From Symsagittifera roscoffensis (lineage: Eukaryota > Xenacoelomorpha > Acoela > Convolutidae), in the NCBI RefSeq assembly GCF_963678635.1, contig NC_087069.1, forward strand, positions 56,329,452 to 56,393,451: a stretch of 64,000 nucleotides of DNA, read 5' to 3'. Below, piece by piece: positions 9,673-18,673 of the stretch. Made by a program: the position numbers and the translations under genes. The notes below the pieces were generated by a model. The model did no database searches, was not told where the DNA came from, and saw nothing but the letters and a program-made list of their open reading frames with translations. Numbering within the stretch: the stretch's first letter is position 1; every line of letters starts with the position of its first letter.

Positions 9673-9972
9673 TCATTTCGGTTCAACAGGCAAATCAACT
9701 CCTCGTTCAATGCAGAAAAACTCATATTTTGTGAATTTGTCATGGTTGCAATTAGATTTGAACTTAACAACAAAATGAGCAGCAACTCTGATAGTGGCTT
9801 GAACTAAATGTATTTCCTCAACGTTATCAGTTTTGACTAATTCTTTCAGTTCAGCCGGAAGCTGATGGTCATGCAAATGGATTTGTCTTCTATCTCCCAG
9901 CTGAGGTTGCAGCCCTTCCAGGTTGAGATTGATCAACGGAATTGACTGGCGAAATTCCTGGAGTCTGGACAT
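9673..9972 (-). CDS. Unknown protein, paralogue of the gene at 9278-9574
   Basis: A 99-aa protein from the ATG at 9972. The N-terminus has a Leu/Gln-rich segment (INLNLEGLQPQLGDRRQIHL), then the block shared with the next gene (LPAELKELV...NVEEI, FVVKFKSNCN). The divergence from its neighbour is strong, so the duplication is old. Function is unknown. About 100 bp of AT-rich DNA separate the two paralogues. Confidence 0.5.
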   Translation of the reverse strand: MSRLQEFRQSIPLINLNLEGLQPQLGDRRQIHLHDHQLPAELKELVKTDNVEEIHLVQATIRVAAHFVVKFKSNCNHDKFTKYEFFCIERGVDLPVEPK

Positions 9973-10213
9973 TGTACAGGTGAAAGTAGTGAAGAACTGT
10001 AAAAAATTTCCGTAAATTGTCGATTTTGATATCGTTCAATGTAATTTGTTCGAGTTTTTGCAGGAGTGGTTTTCCTCGACAATCTAATATGCCTGTCCGC
10101 GTAAGAGTAACTTTAATTCTTGGTGTTAAAATGTTTTCAGGACTCTGATTAGTCATTGAATCGTAAACCACCAAATTTGGAGATAAGGTTGTTTGCATCA
10201 TTGGACAGTTCAT
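9890..10213 (-). CDS. Possible small protein overlapping two neighbours
   Basis: An ATG-started frame of 107 codons overlaps the end of the D-x-E protein gene by about 65 nt and the start of the paralogue gene by about 80 nt. Residues about 28-75 (PRIKVTLTRTGILD, then LEQITLNDIKIDNLRKFF) look protein-like and the frame fills an otherwise empty gap of about 175 nt in a tightly packed block. The last 25 residues lie on the neighbour's coding sequence. I recognise no family. Confidence 0.35.
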   Translation of the reverse strand: MNCPMMQTTLSPNLVVYDSMTNQSPENILTPRIKVTLTRTGILDCRGKPLLQKLEQITLNDIKIDNLRKFFTVLHYFHLYNVQTPGISPVNSVDQSQPGRAATSAGR

Positions 10214-10736
10214 TTTGTAACCAATCGAAAAAAACTTTGGATTTTCTACGTGTACAATGCTTTAATAATTGATGCGAGGGAAGTAAATGAGAATGTCGTT
10301 TGCAAATATGTTTTTCTTGACCCAATAACTGTTCAATCTTTGGGCAGCCAATATCTTCCAAATTTGTCACGGGTAATTTCAAGTATTCAGCTAATAAAAC
10401 AGATTTTTGTGTACCTTTAGCAAAAAAATGGGAATTTGGGTTCCTCAAACGAATGCTGTCAAAAATGTGATCCAAGTATGAGTAAGGGTAATCACCTTCG
10501 TCCCAACGAAGCCCGTGTAGAAATTTAGATACCCAATTGTACGCTTTTTTCTCTTCTTTTGATAAATTGTTGAATTGAACTGGTGGCAGAAAATGAATTG
10601 TATCAATTGTATTAGCAGAGCAAACGGAAAGTTCCTTTATGATCAAAGGTTTCTTGCCACATTTAAATCCTTCAATATCTAAAATAATGAGATGGTTGAA
10701 AAACAATTTTTTAGTTTTCTTTCTTTGGGTTAACAT
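10149..10736 (-). CDS. D-x-E motif protein, possibly exonuclease/RNase H fold
   Basis: A 195-aa protein from the ATG at 10736. It opens with a basic stretch, then a hydrophobic strand with LIILDIEGF (D-x-E) and a following strand ending IIKELSV, the usual arrangement of motif I in DEDD-type exonucleases. Further on are a G-L-R-W-D-E-G segment, a NLEDIGCPKIEQL block (about 125-137) and a Cys/His-rich region (HICKRHSHLLPSHQ, then HC). Similar proteins of unknown function occur in invertebrate transposon and viral sequences. The nuclease idea is inference from the D-x-E and predicted strands. The preceding gene is in the same frame, separated only by a TGA at 10746-10748. Confidence 0.5.
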   Translation of the reverse strand: MLTQRKKTKKLFFNHLIILDIEGFKCGKKPLIIKELSVCSANTIDTIHFLPPVQFNNLSKEEKKAYNWVSKFLHGLRWDEGDYPYSYLDHIFDSIRLRNPNSHFFAKGTQKSVLLAEYLKLPVTNLEDIGCPKIEQLLGQEKHICKRHSHLLPSHQLLKHCTRRKSKVFFDWLQNELSNDANNLISKFGGLRFND

Positions 10737-10745
10737 GACTTTCAC

Positions 10746-11153
10746 TCAACATTCCAACAAACGAAATAACTTTGGTTTGAATGTTTTAAGAAATAAGCAA
10801 AACGCAATACCTGTCACGTGACCCAGGTAACAGTTTTTTATTGGACAAGGCAAAACATATGTGTACCCAGGACCGGTATGATTTTTTTCTTGAAAATATC
10901 CCGCTGCGTCATGCAAAATAGCATGTATTCTAAGAAATTTGAAATGTTTCAAGTGTTTGTCGAGCGACGAATTGTCTATTCCAATTAAACCACCATATGG
11001 TATGTTTTTCAAAACAAAATCCAAATTAATATCAGCATCCAAATACAAACAAGTAGCTAAAAAATACTGAAATCTGACCGATTTGTCTGGATATTGTGAT
11101 TTTAAGTCTATGAAAATTTCATGAATGAGTTTTAAATCGAAAGTTGAAATCAT
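10746..11153 (-). CDS. Unknown protein with HDAAGYF and GPGYTYVLP motifs
   Basis: A 135-aa protein from the ATG at 11153. Notable segments are a KNIPYGGLIGID turn, HAILHDAAGYF and GPGYTYVLPCP, then GHVTGIAF near the end. The mix of Gly, His and aromatic residues looks like a folded enzyme-sized domain, but I do not recognise it. Its stop codon is 10 nt before the ATG of the D-x-E protein, in the same frame, so the two might be translationally coupled or might once have been a single protein. Confidence 0.5.
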   Translation of the reverse strand: MISTFDLKLIHEIFIDLKSQYPDKSVRFQYFLATCLYLDADINLDFVLKNIPYGGLIGIDNSSLDKHLKHFKFLRIHAILHDAAGYFQEKNHTGPGYTYVLPCPIKNCYLGHVTGIAFCLFLKTFKPKLFRLLEC

Positions 11154-11200
11154 GTTTACTGAACTCAATATAATGGAAAAGGAAAAATGAAAAGTATCAA

Positions 11201-11989
11201 TTAAAACTTAACTTTCTCTTCAACAATAAATTTCACAAATAGCACATCAGTATCTACATCAAGTTTTCCATATCCACTTGTCCAAATTTCCATTATTTTA
11301 CAAAAAGCGGCAGAATGGGGTCCATTAATTAAACTTTCAAATCTTTTCAAAGTTTCTGTATTCATCTCATCTGTTTGAACATGTCTGCTTTCTGTGTGTT
11401 TCTTTGAAACTGAAGTCAAAATTCTTACGGATTTGTTTGACGACGACGATGCAGCAGGCGTAACTGTATTATCAATTCGTTTCTGTCCCCCAACGGCCGG
11501 AGATTTCTTGCAAACGTTTTGATTTGGTGAAGTTTGTTTGTTAGATGATGTTGCAGAAAGCAATAAATTGGGTAAACGTTTTTTGATTGCAGTGAAATCC
11601 AACAAAACGATATTGGCTGCAACAGTTTGTGCTGAATAAGTGAGAGCCAGTTTAAGCTTGTCAAATAACTCACCGTTTCCTTTGACATCTTTAGCAGGAG
11701 AAACTAAGTATTTGAAGCAAGTGAAAATACAAGGAACACTGAAACATTTTTGGGAAGGAAAAAATTGGTTTAATTGTTCCTCTGAATCTACTTGAATCAA
11801 TATATGGTAATGAATTTTTTTTTCATTCTCGACTGAAAAAGGGCAATATTCAGATTTGAAGTGGCTTCCAAAAGCATAATTTTTAAAAGCAGATAAATTA
11901 GGAACTTTTTCAGTAATAACAAATTTGAAATTTGGTTGAAATTTTTTGAAATAATCAGGTAACACAACTTCGAACATAGCTTCTGCCAT
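11201..11989 (-). CDS. Putative HUH-motif replication or DNA-binding protein
   Basis: A 262-aa protein from the ATG at 11989. About residues 60-70 are KKIHYHILIQV: a His-x-His between hydrophobic residues, the metal-binding motif of HUH endonucleases (parvovirus NS1, CRESS-DNA Rep, relaxases). About 30 residues later comes FKYLVSPAKD, which could hold the nucleophile Tyr (Y followed by K). Residues about 160-200 are Ser/Thr/Lys-rich and probably disordered. The C-terminal block ends GYGKLDVDTDVLFVKF. The second Polinton has a homologue at 27713-28285 with HIHVLIEV and the same C-terminal block, but His in place of the Tyr. HUH activity is inference; alternatives are a non-catalytic ssDNA- or origin-binding protein. 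It sits 14 nt from the PC4-like gene. Confidence 0.55.
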   Translation of the reverse strand: MAEAMFEVVLPDYFKKFQPNFKFVITEKVPNLSAFKNYAFGSHFKSEYCPFSVENEKKIHYHILIQVDSEEQLNQFFPSQKCFSVPCIFTCFKYLVSPAKDVKGNGELFDKLKLALTYSAQTVAANIVLLDFTAIKKRLPNLLLSATSSNKQTSPNQNVCKKSPAVGGQKRIDNTVTPAASSSSNKSVRILTSVSKKHTESRHVQTDEMNTETLKRFESLINGPHSAAFCKIMEIWTSGYGKLDVDTDVLFVKFIVEEKVKF

Positions 11990-12003
11990 TTTGTAAAGGA
12001 AAA

Positions 12004-12375
12004 TCAATTCGAGTCGTGCTTGAAATCGTTTGTGCTTGAGGAAATTTGAGATTTCCTGGCTCGTTTACAATTAGACTGTGGTTTGTCTTTGTTTTCAACA
12101 GTATCAGAAATTTCACTTGTTTGCGCTCGGATTGACTTTCCCGATTTTAGTAATTTTGAAAATTCATCGCTGCTTAAGGAAAGTCTTTGTACACATTCAA
12201 ATTCAGCGCATTCAGTTGCTTTTTTGAAAACTTTCAGGAATACATAAGTTCCAGTTTGGTCATATGTTTTCAATGTAGCACGCACTAATCTTTTACTGTT
12301 TTCCGAAATATCGAAATAGCAGTCGCCAAAATCTTTATCTGCATTTGCTGTGGTGCTTGTTTTGGTTTTATTCAT
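12004..12375 (-). CDS. PC4-like single-stranded DNA-binding protein
   Basis: A 123-aa protein from the ATG at 12375. The core (about residues 18-80) has FDISENSKRLVRATLKTYD, a strand with TYVFLKVF, then RLSLSSDEFSKLL, matching the beta-sheet plus helix layout of the PC4/p15 transcription coactivator domain. The homologue in the second Polinton (28512-28716) has EGVTLTTRDFEFW at the last position, closer to the family consensus, which strengthens the call. The C-terminal tail is Lys/Arg/Ser-rich. It may coat ssDNA in protein-primed replication or activate late transcription. It is the most internal gene of the minus-strand block. Confidence 0.5.
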   Translation of the reverse strand: MNKTKTSTTANADKDFGDCYFDISENSKRLVRATLKTYDQTGTYVFLKVFKKATECAEFECVQRLSLSSDEFSKLLKSGKSIRAQTSEISDTVENKDKPQSNCKRARKSQISSSTNDFKHDSN

Positions 12376-12858
12376 TGTAACGAGTAAATTTTCAAACTAA
12401 CTTGATTTAAAACTGAATAGAAAGAAATGAATGGTTCCGATTGATTGTATATGTCTGCAAAAGAAAGCGTTGTATCTATTTTAAGTTATATACACATGTA
12501 CTTTATATGGTAAAGATATTGGATTGCAATTTGGTTCAAATGGATTAGTATTTTGTGCATGTACAACTGATAAGAGTTTCTATGGGTGTCAAAGGTCACA
12601 ATGTTTAAACGTTATTTTTGATACAAGCTATTTGTTTGAATGTAATTTAGATAAACATAGAATACCATGCAAGGTAACATTAACATTTTACACGCCCTCC
12701 CTTATTAAACTGATTAAAAACGACATAGGAGGTCTTGAAATTTCTAATTTTAGAAGAACCAATCCCTATTTTAATCTCTTGAGGCGTTTTCACAATTCAT
12801 TTCAGTTTCTTTTCTTTCCGCGTTACGTTTGTCTTTTTCTTCCAACTTTTCTTCAAAA
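12376..12858. promoter_or_regulatory. Divergent intergenic region between the two gene blocks
   Basis: The 483-bp gap separates the minus-strand block from the plus-strand block, so it should hold both promoters. It is AT-rich, and a TTATATACACATGTACTTTATATGG stretch split around 12485-12509 contains TATA-like sequence on both strands. No other motif is certain. Confidence 0.45.
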
Positions 12859-13494
12859 ATGCCTTGTTATCTTATTGCCGGATATTCCAATCACGAAAGA
12901 AGCATTTTTTATGAAACTGTTCACGGTAATTTTGTAGCAATAATTAACGAAGAAAAAAGTTTCAATTCTGATGAGTGGACTTGTACACATCACATTATGA
13001 TTCCTAAAAATTTTTTACATTTATTCAGTAAACTTTCCTTAAAAAATTCGAAGAAAGACGAAGAACTGAATATAAAGTATTTGAGTTACCTTACAAACTC
13101 TGGTAAATATACGGATCCTGACGAGCCTCTTGCTCTTCAGGTTGATATTTCGACTTTATCAAAACCAGTTAAAAAAATTTTGTATAAATACGATTGTGAT
13201 GTTACTCCGATGTGTGAAAACCAGTTAGAATACTTTGAAGAAATTGAATTTTTCGATCGTTTATGGGGAATGGAACAGATTGAATCACCATTGCTAGTTA
13301 CGCCGAAAACTGATCCTTCTCCTACAGTGTCACCATGGCTTGATGAACCAGATTCTACAACTGCAACTCGCACCCCCGAAGCGACAGTGAGTAATCAAAT
13401 GGAAAATTTGACTCCTTCTCTATGCCTTGCACCAAAGAAAAAGAGAAAGATAACAACACTAGAAAAAGCTCAGGAGTATTTAGACCTTATTTAA
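12859..13494 (+). CDS. Unknown protein with C-terminal nuclear localisation signal
   Basis: A 211-aa protein from the ATG at 12859; the frame is open a little further upstream without an ATG. The N-terminus MPCYLIAGYSNHERSIF and an EWTCTHHIMIPKNFLHLF segment (about residues 40-57) look folded. Residues about 135-185 are Pro/Ser/Thr-rich and acidic. The C-terminus has KKKRKI, a classical nuclear localisation signal. No family is recognised. As the first gene of the plus-strand replication block, with an acidic Pro/Ser-rich region and an NLS, it could be a regulator; this is inference. Confidence 0.55.
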   Translation: MPCYLIAGYSNHERSIFYETVHGNFVAIINEEKSFNSDEWTCTHHIMIPKNFLHLFSKLSLKNSKKDEELNIKYLSYLTNSGKYTDPDEPLALQVDISTLSKPVKKILYKYDCDVTPMCENQLEYFEEIEFFDRLWGMEQIESPLLVTPKTDPSPTVSPWLDEPDSTTATRTPEATVSNQMENLTPSLCLAPKKKRKITTLEKAQEYLDLI

Positions 13495-14516
13495 CTTTAT
13501 TGAACTGTTGTTGCGTTTGATTGATTTTAATTTGGTTTTATTGTGTATAAAGATTTAAACTTGAAACTCAGATTGATATTTAATAGATTCCATTTGGTGT
13601 CCTCATGTATAAACATTTTGTAAATTAAAACTCTCAGCCTCTTAATGCTTTACTTATCAAGTTGCTAGGAAAAGAAGAGCATAATAAGTCATTTTATAAC
13701 CGAATGTTCGACAAGTCTTCAATCAAAATACAAAAAAGAACTTGAATTTTAAAATCTCGGAAAAATGTTGAAAATTTTTATCTCGTAAACTTGAGATCCT
13801 ATAGTCTTTAGACCTCTGATCAAAGTTAATTAACTGGTCGTGAGCAGTATTTTGATATATTTCACGACTATATTCAGACCATTCACTGAAGAGATACAGA
13901 CATTTCATTTTCGAAAAGCCTCATCCTATATCAATTTTCTAACTTTTTGTTACACGGTCCGAATATTGTCTTCCGACCACTCATATTGCTTCTCTTGGCG
14001 AGCTGGACTTTTTTGAGCTAGGGTGCCGACACTGTACATTATCTAGTTTGGGAGATCATCATTTTTTGTACAAATTTTATATATTTTTTTCAAGTTTTGT
14101 TTCTATTTTTTTTTTGCGGAAACATATAAATTGCTCTATGGATTGTAAAAATATGACCTAAGTGAGAGACGTTAAGTCTTCGATGAAATGTTTGGGAAAG
14201 TGTCAACATGATAATGTATAAATGATAACGTTTTAGGTACATGTTTTGTTTAAGAAATTAATCTTTTTTCTTCTTTTACCTTATTCACGGTTAATTAGTC
14301 TTCACCATGTCTAATGAGTTTTTTTTTCTTTACAACATTGATGGTTAGTGAGTCTTTATACCAAAAAGACATGTTGTAGTCTATTCAGTTCACATGTTCA
14401 AGCCATTAATAAGAAATCGAAAATGTTTTTGTTATGTTTAACAACTTAATTAATGTATTGTCTCTTTTAATTGATTTTTGTAGACTGAAACCGATCGGAA
14501 GAAACAATATTTGATC
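13495..14516. other. Non-coding gap inside the Polinton
   Basis: No open frame looks coding on either strand. The sequence is AT-rich with T-runs (14075-14115, 14320-14335). It may contain the 3' end of the gene at 12859-13494 and the distal promoter of the polymerase gene. Confidence 0.45.
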
Positions 14517-14912
14517 ATGATAACGAATAAATTCAATATTTAATTAGAATTTACAAATTATTGGCAATCAAAACTTTTGGCAGGACTTTTAAATTGAATT
14601 CAAATTTTGGCGGGCGATTGCCGTTTAAACTTAAATTTGAGCGGGATTACATGTAGCATATTTTCAAACTCATCCAATCCCATGAAGTCGTGTTATGTAT
14701 TTGAAAGTTTGTACATGATAACGAATAAATTCAATATTTATTTAGATTTTACAAATTATTGGCAATCAAAATTTTTGGCGGGTTTTTTAAATTAAATTCA
14801 AATTTTGGCGGGCGATTGCCGTTTAAACTCAAATTTGAGCAGGATTACTTGTAGCATATTTTCAAATTCAACCAATCCCATGAAGTCGTGTTATGTATTT
14901 GAAAATTTGTTC
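14517..14912 (+). repeat. Two tandem 198-bp repeats upstream of PolB
   Basis: Unit 1 (14517-14714) and unit 2 (14715-14912) start with ATGATAACGAATAAATTCAA and match at roughly nine of ten positions to the end. Both contain GGCGGG-type motifs and a CCAATCCCATGAAGTCGTG segment. The second unit stops about 50 bp before the ATG of the zinc-finger part of PolB, so this looks like a duplicated promoter or enhancer. Short frames within it are by-products of the repeat. Confidence 0.85.
14575..14846 (+). promoter_or_regulatory. Cluster of six E2F-like sites
   Basis: TTTTGGCAGG (14575), TTTTGGCGGGCG (14605), TTTGAGCGGGATT (14636), TTTTTGGCGGGTT (14772), TTTTGGCGGGCG (14803) and TTTGAGCAGG (14834) form three sites per 198-bp repeat. 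TTTGGCGGG is the known core of E2F/DP binding sites that drive S-phase genes. In this AT-rich DNA such GC-cored motifs stand out. E2F control of the polymerase gene is inference, parallel to adenovirus E2 promoters. Confidence 0.5.
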
Positions 14913-14960
14913 AAATACGAATTTTATTTGCAAACTTCTGTTTTTCTGGAACACTTGATA

Positions 14961-15296
14961 ATGAATCCTGCAAAATACAAATGTAATTTTTGTCCAATAC
15001 TTTTCACATTTAAAACTAACCGAACCAGACATGAACGAAATTTTCATGCTATGGAAAAAGGTATTCCAGTTTACATGTGTAATGATTGCCCTTTCACATC
15101 GTTATTGTTATCTTCTCTTGAACAACATTTTATTTCAACTCATGAGAGCATAGCCAATTTATGTGAATATTGTAATCTAGGCTTTGTTTCTAACATTGAA
15201 CTCAATAACCATATGATTACTCTTCATAGTTTACCTGTCGCTACTAGTAACAATACTGCATCCATCAGCAAAACGAAACAATTGCCCCAAACATAA
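14961..15296 (+). pseudogene. N-terminal zinc-finger part of PolB
   Basis: From the ATG at 14961 the frame encodes three C2H2 zinc fingers: YKCNFC...RHERNFH, YMCNDC...QHFISTH and LCEYC...NHMITLH. Invertebrate Polinton polymerases often carry such fingers at the N-terminus. After a stop at 15294-15296 the homologous linker (a short block containing FNGTLKTF) continues in a second frame, and the polymerase proper in a third. Two single-base shifts near homopolymers (about 15285 and 15350) therefore separate this part from the main reading frame. It could instead be a separate small zinc-finger protein gene. Confidence 0.65.
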
Positions 15297-15390
15297 ATGT
15301 GAATGACATTGAATTACATGAATCTGCTTTCAATGGTACCCTGAAAACTTTTTTATTCCTGGTGATGATAGTGTAGATATATTAGAATTT

Positions 15391-17835
15391 ATGTCTAAGC
15401 ACAAAGAACAAATCCAAAATTTGATTTTGGCAAACGGTTTCCAATGGCCCCAAAAAGTTCAATTTTCATTAAATTTGAGTTTACAAAAACCGTCAGTGAT
15501 CAATGACGAAGATCTGAACAACCCCACTCAAAATGAGCTTGTTGACATTTATGTTAATTCCCTTATGGTTCCGATTCTATCCGACGGACTTGCGGATGGA
15601 ACGTTTTATGAAATGGTCGATAGAATGCAATCGGTGCTTCATTCATTTGCTTCACACGGAAGCGGATGGGTTTTACAACAAGTGGTTAGATTGTTTATCA
15701 AATTTGGTAAAATGAATCCCATTCGAGGGTCATCACATATAACATTACCATTAAAAATTGCAAAATCCAGTCATTTAATTAATATTCGCAACCATGATGA
15801 CCATGACTGTTTTAATCTTTGTTTTACTGCTGCTTATCACCTTCATAATCGTTTGAATTTAATTGTTGGAAGATACGAAGATCCAGCTGCTGAAAAAACA
15901 TGCCCTGCAACTTACAGAACGAGCAACGCCAAAAAACCAATCGGTGAGTTTCCAACCCCAATGAGTTTCAGAGATATACCCGAATTTGAACGTTTGAACG
16001 AAGTTCGTTTCAATGTGTTTCTTTATGAAAAAGGAGACTTGGTGCCTATGTTGATATCAAAAAATGAGTCTGAAGATACATTCAGTATGGATCTTTTGTT
16101 GTTATTTGAGCCGGGTAATTATCATTTCGTGTTAATAACTAACCTGTTAAGATTCATATGTGAAATCAAAAGTTATAAATTCGGGACCTTCATGCGCTTG
16201 TGTCGGAACTGTTTTCACATAAGTTATAGCGAAGAAGCGAACAAGATGCATCAAAGATCATGCAAAGAACATGAACCTGCAGTAATAAAAATGCCATCCG
16301 CTGAAGATGGAAGCAATAAATACAAATTCAACGACTATGCAGCACTTAGTTTTGTTCCTGTCATTATCTACTTCGATTTCGAATCGTTTTTGAAACCTGT
16401 AACCACATGCAATAACAACCCGAACACTTCGTCGTCTAGGATCTTAGAAAAACATGAACCCTCTGGTTACTCTCTATGTGCGATTGAACATGGTTCTTCA
16501 AAACCATACTTCTTTGATTTAAACAGTAGTGAAAAATGTATACCAAAATTCATCGAGCAGTTACACATACTAGCAAAACAAATCTACCAACAAAAAAATC
16601 GATACCCAAACTATATTGGCAATCGATCTATCCTGAAGCAGGATGAAGCCACCTCATGCTGGTTGTGCCTAGCAGAGTTTGTTGAAGGTGAAACAAAATG
16701 TTTGGACCACTGTCACTACAGTGGTGAATTCCTAGGGTGGGCGCACTCAAAGTGTAACCTAGCGCGACGAAAGGTGCGATATACACCAGTTGTTGGACAC
16801 AATATACAAAATTATGATCTTCACCATATTTGTTTGGCCTTGGGTGAGTTGGAACCAACGAGCACGATCCAAGTCATACCCGCAACAGATGAGAAGTATA
16901 TCTCACTAAGCATTGGTGTATTGGTTGACACTTACACACGAGCAAATGGTGTTAAGCAAAATGTCTATGAATACATGCGATTCATAGACTCATGTAAGAT
17001 TTTGAATTCTTCGTTACAAAAACTTGTTGATAATTTACCAGCTGATAAGTTCTCTATACTAGATGAACACTTCAAACAAGCTGATGAGAGTTCTCGCGCA
17101 CTTCTAAAGAGGAAAGGTTTTTACCCTTATTCCTATATGTCAAATCGATTAAAGTTTGATGAACAAAATCTGCCACCACTCAGTGCATGGGAAAACTCAT
17201 TAGAAGGAGGAAAAATTAGTGTTAGTGAAGAAGATTTAAAACATGCTCAAACAGTCTTCGATAAATTCAATTGCATAAACTTAGAGCAATATCACAATCT
17301 CTATCTCACATGTGATACTCTCCTTCTCGCATGTGTTTTTGAAGAGTTTCGTTCGATAACTCATGCAAGCTACGGATTAGATTGCGCGCATCTTTTTACT
17401 GCGTCGAATCTTGCGGGAGATGCTTTCAAGAGGATCTGTAACGCTGATATTGAACTTCTTTCGGAAAGAGAGCATTTAGAAATGGTGGAAAATATGATGC
17501 GAGATGGGACAGCATCTGTTTTTGAAAAAAGAAAATTCAATGCAAACAACCCGTACATGAATGAAAAGTACAACCCTCAAGAAAAAACAACTTATGGCTT
17601 CATGTTGGATGCAAATAATCTATATGGAGGTGTTATGCAAATGCATAAATTACCAGCACGGGACTTTGAGTTCATCCATGTTAAGGAAGACGGTGAAGTT
17701 AGTACAAGCAGTGAAACGAGCCTTGATGAAATATTGGCAACTCCAGAAGATTCGGATATTGGTTTCATTCTTGAAGTAGATCTCGAGTACCCTCAAGAAC
17801 TTCATGAATCCCATCGAGACTATCCTTTAGCATGA
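15391..17835 (+). pseudogene. PolB: Protein-primed family B DNA polymerase, N-terminal and exonuclease part
   Basis: This replicates the Polinton genome by protein priming. The frame is open from about 15316; the ATG at 15391 is internal to the homologous region. Order: Polinton N-terminal domain with SFASHGSGW (about residue 90); Exo I D-x-E in IYFDFES (about 328); a treble-clef CWLCLAEF...LDHCHYSGEFLGWAHSKCN (about 423-455), resembling T4 endonuclease VII; Exo II NYD in GHNIQNYD (about 474); then motif A LDANNLYG (about 739). A TGA at 17833-17835 ends the frame, and homologous sequence continues in the same frame, so this is a nonsense lesion. Confidence 0.92.
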
Positions 17836-18673
17836 ACCAAAGAAGTGGTGCCAGAGGAGTGGTTAAGTGATTACCAACGAGATCTGGCAGAACAAATGAA
17901 AAGCAATGATAATTATCGAGTTGCTCCTGGCAAAGTAAAAAAACTGCTTCAGACATTGCATAACAAGAATAATTATACAGTGCATTACAAACTCTTACAA
18001 CTCTATGTTCGGTTGGGTTTGAAAATAACGAAAGTACATAGAGTTTTAAAGTTCAAGCAAGAACTATGGTTAGAACCCTATATAACCCTAAACACAAACA
18101 AAAAGAAATCTGCACGAAACAAATTTGAAGAAGCACTGTACAAATCGTTGAATAGTTCTGCAAATGGAAAAACATGCGAATCGAAAAGAAAAAGAGTGAA
18201 GGTTAATATTGTACATAACGCTGAAGAAACAATGCAACAAATTTCTGCTTTTGACTTCAAGACATTTAAAATATTTGGTGATGATTTAGCGGCATTGACG
18301 TCAGCACCACGAGTCATTAATTGGAATGTACCTACCATAGTGGGAGCATGCGTGCTTGAAATCGCTAAATTTGAAATGTATCGGTTTCACTATGAAATTA
18401 TGAAACCAAACTTTGAGTGTCGATTGCTTTACTCCGATACCGATAGTTTGCTTTACGAAATAGAAACCGAAAAGAATGCAGATTTTTACGAAATTTTGAA
18501 AAACAAATCCAACATTATTGACGAATTCGATTTCTCAAATTATCCCGAAAACCATCCACTGTTTAACAAGCAAAACAAACTGACAGTTCTCAAATACAAA
18601 GATGAGTTCCCAGCCGACACCATCACGGACTTCATTGCTTTAAAACCCAAGTTATACTCAATCGTCTCTCTAA
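17836..18673 (+). pseudogene. PolB: PolB palm/thumb part, first coding segment before the intron
   Basis: This continues the polymerase frame after the TGA at 17833-17835. It contains the conserved YTVHYKLLQLYVRLG block and then motif B, which reads SSANGKT where relatives (including the second Polinton, NSAFGKT) keep Asn and Phe. Motif C is intact: YSDTDS near 18430. The segment ends with KPKLYSIVSL and a likely donor GTGAAT at 18674. The altered motif B suggests relaxed selection on this copy, but the difference might be lineage-specific. Confidence 0.85.
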
